Shown piece after piece: positions 7,942-16,935 of a stretch of 33,576 nt of DNA. Every line of letters begins with the position of its first letter. Position 1 is the first letter of the stretch. A model generated the notes under the pieces. That model did no database searches. It was not told where the DNA came from and saw nothing but the letters and a program-made list of their open reading frames with translations. This DNA is from an uncultured Oscillospiraceae bacterium (GTDB lineage Bacteria > Bacillota > Clostridia > Oscillospirales > Oscillospiraceae), in assembly GCA_910577525.1 (NCBI GenBank), contig CAJTLI010000027.1, positions 1-33,576 of the forward strand, written 5' to 3'. Both the position numbers and the translations under genes were made by a program.

Positions 7942-9894
7942 TCACAGCTCTACGGTCAGGTCCCCGTCCACGGGCAGCGGGAACCGCCGTCCGTTCAACT
8001 CCAGGACGCCGCCGGGCCGGTTGGTATGGGCCGTCAGGGCCCCCCCCTCCGCCCGCAGGCTGGCAAAGCCGTCCCCGCCGTCCACCGGCAGGACGCAGTC
8101 TAGTTCAGGTAGGTAGTCCAGCCGGGGCGCTATCGCGAAGCCCTCCCCCTCCCGCCGCAGGCCCGCAAAATACCGGCCCAGCAGGTAGATGGGGCTGGCC
8201 GACCAGGCGTGGCACAGGCTCTTGCCGAACCGGTCGCCGTACATGTCGTACTGGGCGGGCCCCGTCACGGCAGGGTCGAACTCCTCCCAGAAGGTGACGG
8301 CCCCCCGGTCCAGCATTCCGCCCCAGTAGCTCCGCAGCCGCTCCATCACCTCATCCAGCCGCCCGCAGTCCGCCAGCACGTCCAGCTGGAAAAAGTTGAA
8401 ATAGGGGGTGGTGATGGGGGGAACCGCCGGATTGTCGATGACGTTTTTCAGAATCAGCGCCCGCTTCTCCCCGTCCGCCACCCCGCACCGCACCGCCAGC
8501 AGGTTGGTCTGACGGGACACGTGCCGCCGCCCGGAGGTAAAGGAGTCCACGTAGGCCCCCAGCTCCCCGTCCCAGTAGCAGGCGTCGATCTGGGCGGCCA
8601 GGGCGTCCCGGCGGGCGCGGTATTCCCCGCCGTCCAGGCCCAGGGCCCCGGACAGCTCCGCCGCCGCCTGCCAGCAGGCGCACAGCAGCATCTGCTCCGC
8701 GCCGAAGGGCCCGTCCTTGTCCAGCTCCGCCCAGTCGATGAACACCCAGTCCCCCTCCCGGGCGGTGAGGAAGCCCCGCCCGTCCAGCCGCTTTTCGCAG
8801 AAGGCCAGCAGGGACCGCACCTTGGGCCAGATCAGCTCCAGAAACTCCCTGCCGCCGTAGGCGGCGAAGTGCTCCTTCACCCCCAGCACCCACAGCAGGG
8901 AGTAGTCCATGATGGTGTTGATGTGTCCGGTCATGGGGTCGTTCCCCCGCAGGGCCAGCAGGGTGCGCCCCTCGATGTCCGGGTCGGCCAGAAGATAGCG
9001 GTTGACAAACAGGCTCTGGTAGGCGTCGCCGGACCAGATCCACTTGTCCCGCTTCACCCCGTCGATGAAGAACACGCCGCTGCACAGCCGGAAGGTGTGC
9101 TCCGCCACCGCCCAGATCCGGTCCAGCAGGGGGTCCCCGCTGTGGAACCGGGCCCGGACCGGGATGTCCACATACCGGTGGAGGGCGGCCAGCTCCACCT
9201 CCTCCCCGGGGATGAAGGCGAAGCGCACCGCGCACCGGGGGGGCTCCCCGGTGTCCGGGCCGGGGGTCCAGCTGTAGTAGCAGCGCTCCCGGTCCAGGGC
9301 CTCCTCCCGGGACTCGCCGCAAAAGACGGTCATACCCTCCAACCGCTCCCGGCCGCACCGGACCTGGAGCGCGGCGGTGAGCTCCGTCTCAAACTCGTAA
9401 AGGACGCCGCCGTTGATACGCTCTGTTTTCACCGGCAGGTATATTTCCTCGCTGTATTCCCACCGGGCCGGGTCCTGGTCCGGGCGGGTAAAGTACCGGC
9501 TGTATCCGGCGGGGACGGGGGGCTGGGCGTAGTCCTCCGCCATCCAGCCCCGGTCCGAGCAAACGGTCTCCCCCTCAATATAGACGCTGGGGAACGCGTC
9601 GATCCGGGCGGCGTGGATGGAGATCCGCACCTCTCCCCTCGGGCAGCAGACGCGCTGCCCAAAGGGGTACTTTTTGTCCCCCGCCAGCACGTAGCCCACC
9701 GCCTTGCTGACTACGCGGAACTCCGTCTCCCGCTCCAGATCGTAGGTCCGGCGGAACACCACCCGGTTCCGGAAGCCGTCGCTCTTCCAAAAGGCGGGCC
9801 AGCCATACCCCCGCTCCACCCGGCTGAAATCCTGCTCCATCCGGTAGTAGAGCTCCATGTCTCCCGGATACCAGAGCCAATAACTGTCTGCCAT
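7942..9894 (-). CDS. GH78-like alpha-L-rhamnosidase family enzyme
   Basis: The 650-residue product has N-terminal beta-sandwich sequence (about 1-250), an alpha/alpha six-hairpin catalytic region (about 255-575) and a short C-terminal beta domain. The motif DGVKRDKWIWSGD (278-290) matches the GH78 acidic motif in spacing: D278, D283 and D290 fall where Bacillus RhaB has D567, E572 and D579. E537 in TFWEEFDP fits the general base, and SLCHAWSASPIYLLGRY is typical of the family. The usual Glu general acid is Asp here. There is no signal peptide, so it should act in the cytoplasm on imported rhamnosides. AAAGGAG precedes the start, which lies 21 bases after the GH2 stop. It is the last gene of the minus-strand operon. 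Substrate and exact activity are inferred. Confidence 0.85.
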   Translation of the reverse strand: MADSYWLWYPGDMELYYRMEQDFSRVERGYGWPAFWKSDGFRNRVVFRRTYDLERETEFRVVSKAVGYVLAGDKKYPFGQRVCCPRGEVRISIHAARIDAFPSVYIEGETVCSDRGWMAEDYAQPPVPAGYSRYFTRPDQDPARWEYSEEIYLPVKTERINGGVLYEFETELTAALQVRCGRERLEGMTVFCGESREEALDRERCYYSWTPGPDTGEPPRCAVRFAFIPGEEVELAALHRYVDIPVRARFHSGDPLLDRIWAVAEHTFRLCSGVFFIDGVKRDKWIWSGDAYQSLFVNRYLLADPDIEGRTLLALRGNDPMTGHINTIMDYSLLWVLGVKEHFAAYGGREFLELIWPKVRSLLAFCEKRLDGRGFLTAREGDWVFIDWAELDKDGPFGAEQMLLCACWQAAAELSGALGLDGGEYRARRDALAAQIDACYWDGELGAYVDSFTSGRRHVSRQTNLLAVRCGVADGEKRALILKNVIDNPAVPPITTPYFNFFQLDVLADCGRLDEVMERLRSYWGGMLDRGAVTFWEEFDPAVTGPAQYDMYGDRFGKSLCHAWSASPIYLLGRYFAGLRREGEGFAIAPRLDYLPELDCVLPVDGGDGFASLRAEGGALTAHTNRPGGVLELNGRRFPLPVDGDLTVEL

Positions 9895-9915
9895 CGCGCC
9901 GCGCTCCTTTATCTG

Positions 9916-12312
9916 TCAGTTTCCGCAGGGGAGCTCCGCCATATGCTCCCCCGTCTCGTCCCGCACCGTCAGCCTCACCGGACCGCTCCCCTCCGCCCGG
10001 ACGACGGCCATGGCCTCGCCGTAGTAGGTGGGGGTGCTGTCCTGGGCGTAATTGCCCTCCACATAGGCGTTGGCGCTGCCCAGCCCCTCCAGAGTCCCGC
10101 CCTCCACCGACACCTTCAGGGTGTGCTTCTCCATGGGCTTCCACACCCCCTGGCCGTCGGTGTACTGGAGGCGGACAAAGGCCAGTCCCCCGGGTTTTAC
10201 GGACTGCTCCTCCGGCGTGACTTGCAGCACGGTTTCCGCCCCGGCGGTGGTCAGGCTATACCGCCCAATTTCCTTTCCCTCCCTGTCGTAGGACACCGCT
10301 ATGAGCTCCCCGTCGGCGTAGGCGGTTTTGAACACCGCCCGGCAGGTGTTTTTCAGCCGCTTCCGGCCCACGGACTTGCCGTTGCGGAATAATTCCACCG
10401 CGTATGCCCGGGCGTATACCTCCACCGAAGCGGGCATACCGGCGCAGCCCCGCCAGGACCAGCTCTCCAGGGCCTTGGTGAGCTGCCAGCCGGTGAGCTG
10501 GAGCTTCTCCGTCTGGTACACCGGGTTGACGGCGATAAATGGCCCCGTCTCCCGCTCGAAGGCCACCCGGGTGTAAGCGGCCTCCGCCCGGGGTTTCCCC
10601 AGCAGGTCCACCCGGCCGTTGCCGCCGGTCATGCGGCGGCAGGGCTCGCCGTCGAATTTGTAATCGCTGTACTCGGCGCAGCCCTCCCCGGTCTCGCCGA
10701 TGTAGTCCATCCCCGCCCACACAAAGTCGCCCAGAATCCGGGGATTTTTTTTGGCGATCTCCCAGAAGGCATAGGCGTCCTTGCAGAAGGTTTCGCTGCC
10801 CACAATCAGCCGCCGGGGATACTTGCGCAGGTCCTTCTTGTAGCGGAACAGCCCGTAGTTATACCCCGCGATATCCATATTGGCAAAGGCGTCCCTGGTT
10901 TTCCAGTCGCAGGGGGGCAGGGTGGCCCCGGTTTTCATGAACCAGTCCCCCAGCAGGCAGGCCAGGGTATTGTAGAACTCACTGCCCACCGGCTTTTTTT
11001 TGGGATCTTTCCTGGGCTTCTCGGCCTGGGCGGCGGCCTTCTCCGCCTTGTCGTCGCTGTACACCCCCATCCCCATGGAGCTGAGGAAGTTGAAGAAGAT
11101 ATTGATGCCGCAGGTGACGGGCCGGGTGGGATCCACCTCATGGAGCCAGCGGGTCATCTCACCGGTGAGAGCGATGCCCTTGGGCTGGGCGGTCTCCGCC
11201 ACCTCGTTGCCGGTGGAGTACATGATGACACAGGGGTGGTTGAAATCCTTGTCCGCCATGTCCTTCAGATCCTGCTTCCACCAGTCCATGAAGTGCTCCA
11301 CATAGTCGTACTTGGTCTTGTGGATGTACCAGTGGTCCACGTACTCGTCCATCATCAGCACGCCCAGCTTGTCGCAGGCGTCCAGCAGGGCCCTGGAGCA
11401 GGGGTAGTGGGAGGAGCGCAGAGCGTTGTAGCCCTGCTCCCTCAGGATGCGCACCCGGCGCTCCTCCGCCTCCGGGAAGGAGCAGGCCCCCAGCAGCCCG
11501 TTGTCGTGGTGGATACAGGCCCCCCGGAGAATCACCCGCCTCCCGTTGATGGTCAGGCCCTCTTCCGGCCCCCAGGCCAGGGAACGCACGCCGAAGGCGG
11601 TCTCCGCCGCGTCCCCGCCGAAGGAGGCCCGGCAGCGGTACAGATTGGGGGTGTCGCAGTCCCACAGCCTCACGTTGGGGATGGCGAGGGTGAACGCCGC
11701 CTGTCCGCCCTCAGACCCGCCGGAGGCGGAGACCACCGGGGCCGCTCCCTCCCCCTGGAAGATGTCCACCGACACCGGGCCGGGCCGGGAGGTTTTCACC
11801 GTGACCTCAATCTCCCCCCTTTGATGGTCCAGGGTGCGCACCCGCAGGCCGTTGACGGGGATGTGGTCCGCCCCGGCCAGCCACAGCCACACCGGGCGGT
11901 AGATCCCCGTGCCGGAGTACCACCGGGAGTTGGGCTGGTCGGCGTTGCGGGCGATAACCTGAAGCTCATTCTCCTCCCCAAGCCGCAGATGGGGGGCCAG
12001 GTCCACATAGAAGTTGGTGTAGCCGTAAGGCCGGAAATGAATCTTCTCCCCGTTGAGCCACACCTCCGCGTTGCGGTACACCCCCTCGAACTCCAGCAGG
12101 GCGCATTGCTCCGCGTATTCTTCCGGGGCAAAAAAACGCTTTGTATACTCGTAATCCCACCCGGCGTACCAGCCGGTGTTGTTTCCGCCGGCGCTGCCGT
12201 TGGTCCGGGGCTCGGCGCGCATGGCGTCGTGGGGCAGCGTGACGGGGAAGGGCTCCCCGCCTGTGGTCAGGCAGCGGCAGGACCAGTCCCGGTTGAAGCT
12301 CAGCTTTTTCAT
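9916..12312 (-). CDS. GH2 family beta-glycosidase
   Basis: The 798-residue product has the GH2 order: sugar-binding jelly roll (about 1-150, with LEFEGVYRNAEVWLNG and YSGTGIYRPVWL), immunoglobulin-like domain (about 150-245), TIM barrel (about 245-560), then C-terminal beta domains including a DUF4982-like piece. The acid/base is E370 (STGNE) and the nucleophile E507 (VGSE). An insert rich in Lys and Ala (about 420-442, AEKAAAQAEKPRKDPKKK) interrupts the barrel. It lacks a signal peptide and is probably cytoplasmic. The family covers beta-galactosidases, glucuronidases and others, and the specificity is not readable here. AAGGAGA precedes the start, 12 bases after the preceding gene. Its position between a GH78-like enzyme and a symporter locus suggests action on an imported oligosaccharide. 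Confidence 0.92.
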   Translation of the reverse strand: MKKLSFNRDWSCRCLTTGGEPFPVTLPHDAMRAEPRTNGSAGGNNTGWYAGWDYEYTKRFFAPEEYAEQCALLEFEGVYRNAEVWLNGEKIHFRPYGYTNFYVDLAPHLRLGEENELQVIARNADQPNSRWYSGTGIYRPVWLWLAGADHIPVNGLRVRTLDHQRGEIEVTVKTSRPGPVSVDIFQGEGAAPVVSASGGSEGGQAAFTLAIPNVRLWDCDTPNLYRCRASFGGDAAETAFGVRSLAWGPEEGLTINGRRVILRGACIHHDNGLLGACSFPEAEERRVRILREQGYNALRSSHYPCSRALLDACDKLGVLMMDEYVDHWYIHKTKYDYVEHFMDWWKQDLKDMADKDFNHPCVIMYSTGNEVAETAQPKGIALTGEMTRWLHEVDPTRPVTCGINIFFNFLSSMGMGVYSDDKAEKAAAQAEKPRKDPKKKPVGSEFYNTLACLLGDWFMKTGATLPPCDWKTRDAFANMDIAGYNYGLFRYKKDLRKYPRRLIVGSETFCKDAYAFWEIAKKNPRILGDFVWAGMDYIGETGEGCAEYSDYKFDGEPCRRMTGGNGRVDLLGKPRAEAAYTRVAFERETGPFIAVNPVYQTEKLQLTGWQLTKALESWSWRGCAGMPASVEVYARAYAVELFRNGKSVGRKRLKNTCRAVFKTAYADGELIAVSYDREGKEIGRYSLTTAGAETVLQVTPEEQSVKPGGLAFVRLQYTDGQGVWKPMEKHTLKVSVEGGTLEGLGSANAYVEGNYAQDSTPTYYGEAMAVVRAEGSGPVRLTVRDETGEHMAELPCGN

Positions 12313-12324
12313 GGCGGTCTCTCC

Positions 12325-15261
12325 TTACGTCGTGTTCAAATAGGGGCGCAGGCTGTCGATGACCTGCCGGGTGCGGACCCGCGCCCCCTCGCTGCTCAGG
12401 TGGCTGTCGATGAGGTAGAAGTAGTTCCCGGCGTACAGGCTGTCCTCAATGTCCGAGATCACGGGGACGCAGATGTGCTCCGTCAGATACCGGTGGAGCG
12501 CCCGCCGGGCCTCCGGCGTGCTCTCCGGCGTCAGGGAGTTGCGGTTTCGGGGGGTGTAGGTGAAATACACCTCCACGCCCTGGGCCAGAAACCGCCGGTA
12601 GACCCCGTTGAGGGCCTCCACATACTCCGGCGTGATATGGTTCAGGGTGTAGTCCGCGATGTTGTGCCGCAGGCACACATCTCGGTCCCCGTTGGGCCGG
12701 GGCAGGGTGAGGTCGCCGTACTGATTGTAGGTGGCAAAGGCGTAGCGGTTCCCATCGTCGTCATAGCTCGCCGGGCTCTCGCCGTAATTGCGCCCCGCCA
12801 TCCCCCGGCGGAGGGCCAGATACTCCCCCAGGCTGTCGAACACCCCGCCGTACTCCCTCAGGTCCAGCTGGGCCGCCGCGTCGTAGTTGGACTCCATCAT
12901 GGCCCAGAAGTGGTGGTCCAGCCGGTGGTCGGCGCAGAACTGCTCCGCCGCCGCGTCGAACTCCGGGGCGGAGAGGAGCACGTCCCCCTCCTCCATCAGC
13001 CGCCGGATCAGGTCCAGCTGGGGCAGGGCGTTGGTGTAGGCGTACACCCCCATGTTGGCGGGGGTGTAGTCCGGGAAGGCGGCGGCCAGGGCGGGGCTGT
13101 CGTAGCCGTACCGCCCAGAGGAGCCGGAGAACAGCACCAGCTTTTTCCGCCCCCGCAGGGACAGCAGCCAGTCATATTTGTCGGAAAAGGTGTCAAAATA
13201 GCTGCCGCTGTACACCGGGCTCACGGCGGCGTTGATATGGAGGGTGGTCAGTCCCCGGCAGTCCTGGAAGCTCCCGCCGGACACCTCCCGCAGGGAGTCG
13301 AAGAGGAGGACCTCTCCCACCGCGCAGCTCTGGAAGGCCCCCTCCTCCACCGTGTACAACGTTGGGGGGAGCACCAGCGTCTCAAAAGTCCCGTTCCGGA
13401 AGGCCCCGGCGCGGATGCCCCGGACGGGCAGGCCGTCCAGCTCCTCGGGAACCACGCACCGGGAGAACCCGCCGGAATAGCCGGTGATCCACGCCTGTCC
13501 CCCCTGAATCTCGTAGGCAAACGCCTCCGCCGGGGTGTTCTCCGCCCACTGGGCGTAGAGGGTCAGCCCCTCCCGGCGCTCCGTCCGGCTGCCCAGGCCC
13601 ACCCGCTCCCCGCTGCCATCGGCGGCGGTGTTCCAGCCGGTGAGCACATATCCCTCCCGCTGGAAATACCGGGTGCCCTGGGCGGTGTTCACCCGCAGGT
13701 GGGCGTTGTCCGCGGGCAGGGCCACGCTGTCCCCTGCCCAGCTTTTCAACGTGCCGCCGTTCCCCTCATACCGGATGGAGGGCCCGGACACGGTGGGCTG
13801 GGCGGAGGGCCCGGGGCTGGGCTCGGGGGGCCGGGCCGTTCCGGCCTCCTCCCGGAGGCGGGCGGCGTGGACCGACCAGAAGTAGTTGGTGGCGTAGGCG
13901 CTCAGCCGCCCCGGGGGGACATATACCAGCGCCTCCGTCCCGGCCAGCAGGCCCGCCCCCACGGCGCACCGCTCCGGGGCGTCCTGCTCCAGCACCAGCC
14001 GCTCCAGCGCCCCGCAGCCCTCGAAGGAGCCGTCCTCTATGGCCCGGATATTGCTTTGAATCGTGATCTCCCGGACGGTCCCGTTTCCGGCGAACACCTG
14101 GGGGGAGAGGCCGGTGACGGGCGCGCCCTCATGACTGACGGGCAGGATGAGGGACTCCCGCCCCGCCCCCTCCTCCGTCAGCCCCGACAGCCGCCAGCCC
14201 TCCCCGGCGGTCTCGTAGCGGAAGCAGTCCCCGTCCCGGTTGTCGCCGGAGACCGGCTCCGCCTGGGCCGGGAGGGGCATGTCGGGCAGGGGAATGTCCG
14301 CCGGGCCGGGGAGATCCAGCGCCGCCCGCAGCTCCGAGGCCAGCGCGGCGGTGTTTACCACCGCCCCGGCGCTGTTCAGATGGAAGTTGGTGTCGAAAAA
14401 CCACCCGGCGTCCATCACCGCCTGGGCCGGGTCCCCCAGAATGGGGCAGTCCAGGCGGCTCTGAAGGGCGGTCACGTATTCCTCCAGCCGGTCCAGCTCT
14501 CCCTCCGGGATGGCGGCGGCGTTCATGGGGCAGAAGCGGTAGCAGAGCGTCACGCCGTTTTGCCCGCACCAGCGGGCAAACTCGCTGACCGCCTCAAAGA
14601 AGTCCCCGCTGGGCAGTTCCGGGTCGAAAACGATGGGCATATTGGGGTCGGACAGCCCGGCCATCACGTTGCGCGCCCGGAGGGGGCTGTCGATGTCGCC
14701 GTACCGGTTGAAGGACGAGCGGGCGTAAATTCCCTCCCCCGCCGGGGCGGTTCCGTCCCGGCACAGCCGGGCCTTGGCCCCGGCGAAGGCGGGGAAGGCC
14801 CCCGCCATGGGGCCGGACCGCGCCCAGCCCAGGGGGAGCAGCAGCTCGGGCCTGCCGTCGGCGGCCTGCCACATGGCCTGGGGGCTGAAAAAGGCGGACA
14901 GGGTCTGGGCGCTCTGCTCGGGGGAGAACACCACGATGTCCCCCGCCCGGAGCAGGGGCTTTGCCAGGTCCAGCATGACGGTGGCGCCCAGCCCGGCGTA
15001 CAGCCCGAAGTTCACCGCCGAATAGCCGGGCAGGGCCTCCTCCAGCAGATCGCACCGCAGGCCGAAGGCCGCGCCGCTGCCCCCCACCGCCACAATCCGG
15101 CGGCCCTCCGCCCGCTCCAGGGCGTCCCGCTTGTCCCCCAGAGCGGCCAGATAGGTCCGGCCATACTGGGGCGGCAGGGCGAAGGCGAAGATCAGAAGGA
15201 CGCCGGGGACCGTCAGCGCCACCAGCAGGCAGGCTGCGGCCCGGAACAGCTTGGAGCCCAT
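12325..15261 (-). CDS. Membrane-anchored protein with two SGNH-like domains around an LRR/InlB-type core
   Basis: The 978-residue product has an N-terminal membrane anchor (about 5-30). A first SGNH-like domain (about 55-310) has Ser62 in VGGSGAAFG, RAGDIVVFSPE, NRYGDID and FFDTNFHLNSAG (Asp290, His294). BspA-type leucine-rich sequence follows (about 370-470), then a Pro/Ser linker, an InlB/Listeria-Bacteroides-type repeat (about 497-575, with GYVLTGWNT and LYAQW) and more leucine-rich sequence (about 600-690). A second SGNH-like domain (about 705-975) has Ser714 in FSGSSGRYG, EEGDVLLSAPE, NQYGDLT and LIDSHLSSEGA (Asp952, His954). The two catalytic-type domains align with each other along their length, so they arose by duplication. 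The gene lies 19 bases after an MBOAT gene. SGNH partners of MBOAT proteins (DltD, AlgJ/AlgX) complete O-acylation of surface polymers, and that role is inferred here. Confidence 0.82.
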   Translation of the reverse strand: MGSKLFRAAACLLVALTVPGVLLIFAFALPPQYGRTYLAALGDKRDALERAEGRRIVAVGGSGAAFGLRCDLLEEALPGYSAVNFGLYAGLGATVMLDLAKPLLRAGDIVVFSPEQSAQTLSAFFSPQAMWQAADGRPELLLPLGWARSGPMAGAFPAFAGAKARLCRDGTAPAGEGIYARSSFNRYGDIDSPLRARNVMAGLSDPNMPIVFDPELPSGDFFEAVSEFARWCGQNGVTLCYRFCPMNAAAIPEGELDRLEEYVTALQSRLDCPILGDPAQAVMDAGWFFDTNFHLNSAGAVVNTAALASELRAALDLPGPADIPLPDMPLPAQAEPVSGDNRDGDCFRYETAGEGWRLSGLTEEGAGRESLILPVSHEGAPVTGLSPQVFAGNGTVREITIQSNIRAIEDGSFEGCGALERLVLEQDAPERCAVGAGLLAGTEALVYVPPGRLSAYATNYFWSVHAARLREEAGTARPPEPSPGPSAQPTVSGPSIRYEGNGGTLKSWAGDSVALPADNAHLRVNTAQGTRYFQREGYVLTGWNTAADGSGERVGLGSRTERREGLTLYAQWAENTPAEAFAYEIQGGQAWITGYSGGFSRCVVPEELDGLPVRGIRAGAFRNGTFETLVLPPTLYTVEEGAFQSCAVGEVLLFDSLREVSGGSFQDCRGLTTLHINAAVSPVYSGSYFDTFSDKYDWLLSLRGRKKLVLFSGSSGRYGYDSPALAAAFPDYTPANMGVYAYTNALPQLDLIRRLMEEGDVLLSAPEFDAAAEQFCADHRLDHHFWAMMESNYDAAAQLDLREYGGVFDSLGEYLALRRGMAGRNYGESPASYDDDGNRYAFATYNQYGDLTLPRPNGDRDVCLRHNIADYTLNHITPEYVEALNGVYRRFLAQGVEVYFTYTPRNRNSLTPESTPEARRALHRYLTEHICVPVISDIEDSLYAGNYFYLIDSHLSSEGARVRTRQVIDSLRPYLNTT

Positions 15262-15280
15262 GGCCGGTCCCTCCCCCTCG

Positions 15281-16675
15281 TCAGAACTGAAAATAGATGA
15301 ACGTCCCCGCCCCGCCCTGCTCCCAGCGGACCAGCCAGGCGACGGCGGTGGAGATCAGGAAAAACACGCAGGTCATGTCCCCGGGCCGGGGCTCTTTCTC
15401 GTCCCCCAGCCGGTACAGGGCGGGGCACAGGGCCAGGATGAGAACCAGCCGGAGAACGTCCGCCGCCCCCAGCCCCAGGCAGGCCAGCCCCGCCGGGATA
15501 TCCCAGGGGGAGAACAGCCGCCCCAGCAGCATCCCCGCGTGTCCCAAGCTGTCCGCCCGGAACAAGATCCAGCTCAGGGACACCAGGGCGAAGGTGAGGG
15601 CGGTACACAGCCCCCGGACCGCCCTGGACCGGGCGGGCATCAGGCCCGCCCCCTCCAGCGGGAGCGCGGCCAGATAGAGGGCCCCGTGGAGCAGGCCCCA
15701 GACCACAAAGGTCCACTTGGCTCCGTGCCAGAGGCCGCTGGCGGCGAACACCGCCGTCACGGCCAGCGCCCGGCGGGCCGGTCCCCGGCGGCTCCCGCCC
15801 AGGGGGAGATAGACGTAGTCGGAAAACCAGCGGCTCAGGCTGATGTGCCACCGCCGCCAGAACTCCCGGGGGCTCTGGGACAGGTAGGGCCGGTCAAAGT
15901 TGCGCATCAGCTTCACCCCCAGCAGCCGGGCGCTGCCCGCGGCGATCTCGGAATAGCCCGCGAAGTCGCAGTAGATTTGCAGGGCGAACAGGAGGGTGGC
16001 TCCGCACACGGCGCTGCCGTCCGGCGACGGGGCGGAGTAGACCGCCGTGACAAAGGTTCCGCAGAAGTCGGCGATCACCACCTTGCGGAAAAAGCCGCTG
16101 AGCAGCAGCCGCAGTCCCATCTCCGCGTCCTCCCGGCTCAGGCGGCGCTCTGCCCTGAGCTGGGGCAGCAGATCCCCCGCCCGCTCGATGGGCCCGGCCA
16201 CCAGCTGGGGAAAAAAGGAGAGGTACAGCGCGTAGTACCCGGCGTGGCGCTCCGCCGCCAGCCGCCCCCGGTAGACGTCGGCCGCGTAGGAGACGGCCTG
16301 AAAGGTATAGAAGGAGCAGCCCACCGGCAGAATGATGTCCCAGGGGTCCCACGCTCCGCCCAGCAGGGCGGCCAGGCTCCCGGCCAGGAAGTTGAAGTAC
16401 TTGAAATAGGCCAGCAGGCCGAAGCAGGCCGTCAGGGCCAGGCCCAGCGCCGCCCGCCGGGCCGCGGGACGCCTCCAGCGCTCCAGGGCCAGACCCGCCA
16501 GCCAGGTGGTCCCCGCCACCGCCAGCAGCAGCAGGGTCAGCGGCGGGCTCCAGCTCATGTAGAACAGCAGGCTGGCCCCCAGCAGCACGGCCCAGCGCTT
16601 TGGGGCTGGGCAAAGCCAGTGGACTGCCGCCACCGCCGGGAGAAAGGCCAGATAGACCGCAGAGTCAAAGCTCAT
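15281..16675 (-). CDS. MBOAT family membrane-bound O-acyltransferase (AlgI/DltB-like)
   Basis: The 464-residue product is a polytopic membrane protein of normal MBOAT length with the family's landmarks: FKYFNF (91-96), LPVGCSFYTFQ (116-126), FFPQLVAGPIER (154-165), YCDFAGYSEIA, FWRRWHISLSRWFSDYVYLPLGG (split around 272-294) and the catalytic-type His317 in GLWHGA. Such proteins move an acyl group, often acetyl or D-alanyl, across the membrane onto a wall or capsule polymer. The start at 16675 is preferred over an in-frame ATG 24 codons upstream because it has a GGGGGAAGG-type site and keeps the overlap with the previous small gene to 11 bases. It is followed by the SGNH protein, the usual partner type. 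An MBOAT gene inside a glycosidase operon is unusual. Confidence 0.93.
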   Translation of the reverse strand: MSFDSAVYLAFLPAVAAVHWLCPAPKRWAVLLGASLLFYMSWSPPLTLLLLAVAGTTWLAGLALERWRRPAARRAALGLALTACFGLLAYFKYFNFLAGSLAALLGGAWDPWDIILPVGCSFYTFQAVSYAADVYRGRLAAERHAGYYALYLSFFPQLVAGPIERAGDLLPQLRAERRLSREDAEMGLRLLLSGFFRKVVIADFCGTFVTAVYSAPSPDGSAVCGATLLFALQIYCDFAGYSEIAAGSARLLGVKLMRNFDRPYLSQSPREFWRRWHISLSRWFSDYVYLPLGGSRRGPARRALAVTAVFAASGLWHGAKWTFVVWGLLHGALYLAALPLEGAGLMPARSRAVRGLCTALTFALVSLSWILFRADSLGHAGMLLGRLFSPWDIPAGLACLGLGAADVLRLVLILALCPALYRLGDEKEPRPGDMTCVFFLISTAVAWLVRWEQGGAGTFIYFQF

Positions 16676-16910
16676 GGCGGGCCTTCCCCCTGCTCCAGAA
16701 ACCGGTGGAGGCCAGCAGCAGCGCCAGGGCGGCGGCCAGAATCTCATCCAGGGGCACGCCCTCCACCAGGGCGCACACCGTCCCGGCGCACCAGAGCATC
16801 CCCCCTCCGAAGGCCGGGAGGGGCCGGAGCCTCCTCCCGGCCCCCAGCGCCGTCAGCGCCAGCCCGCCCAGGTACAGCGCCAGCGCCAGAGGAAATTGCA
16901 GCAGCTCCAT
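16665..16910 (-). CDS. Small hydrophobic membrane protein upstream of MBOAT
   Basis: The 81-residue product carries two to three hydrophobic helices (about 5-22, 33-48 and 56-73) and a basic tail (SRGKARHEL). GGAGGG sits just upstream of the ATG at 16910, and its last codons overlap the MBOAT start by 11 bases, so the two are translated together. I do not recognise a family. DltX, a small membrane protein beside DltB, is a functional precedent for a short MBOAT partner, but I see no clear sequence match to it. Longer upstream in-frame starts would run into the symporter gene and lack a ribosome site. Confidence 0.7.
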   Translation of the reverse strand: MELLQFPLALALYLGGLALTALGAGRRLRPLPAFGGGMLWCAGTVCALVEGVPLDEILAAALALLLASTGFWSRGKARHEL

Positions 16911-16935
16911 GATCCGCCCTCCGTTCGGTCTCCGG

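Noticed and set aside
11140..15300. Very long open frame on the plus strand opposite the GH2 and SGNH genes
   Set aside because: Its protein is low-complexity (Gly, Pro, Val, His, Gln), matches no family, and mirrors two well-supported genes. Such frames are common opposite GC-rich genes.
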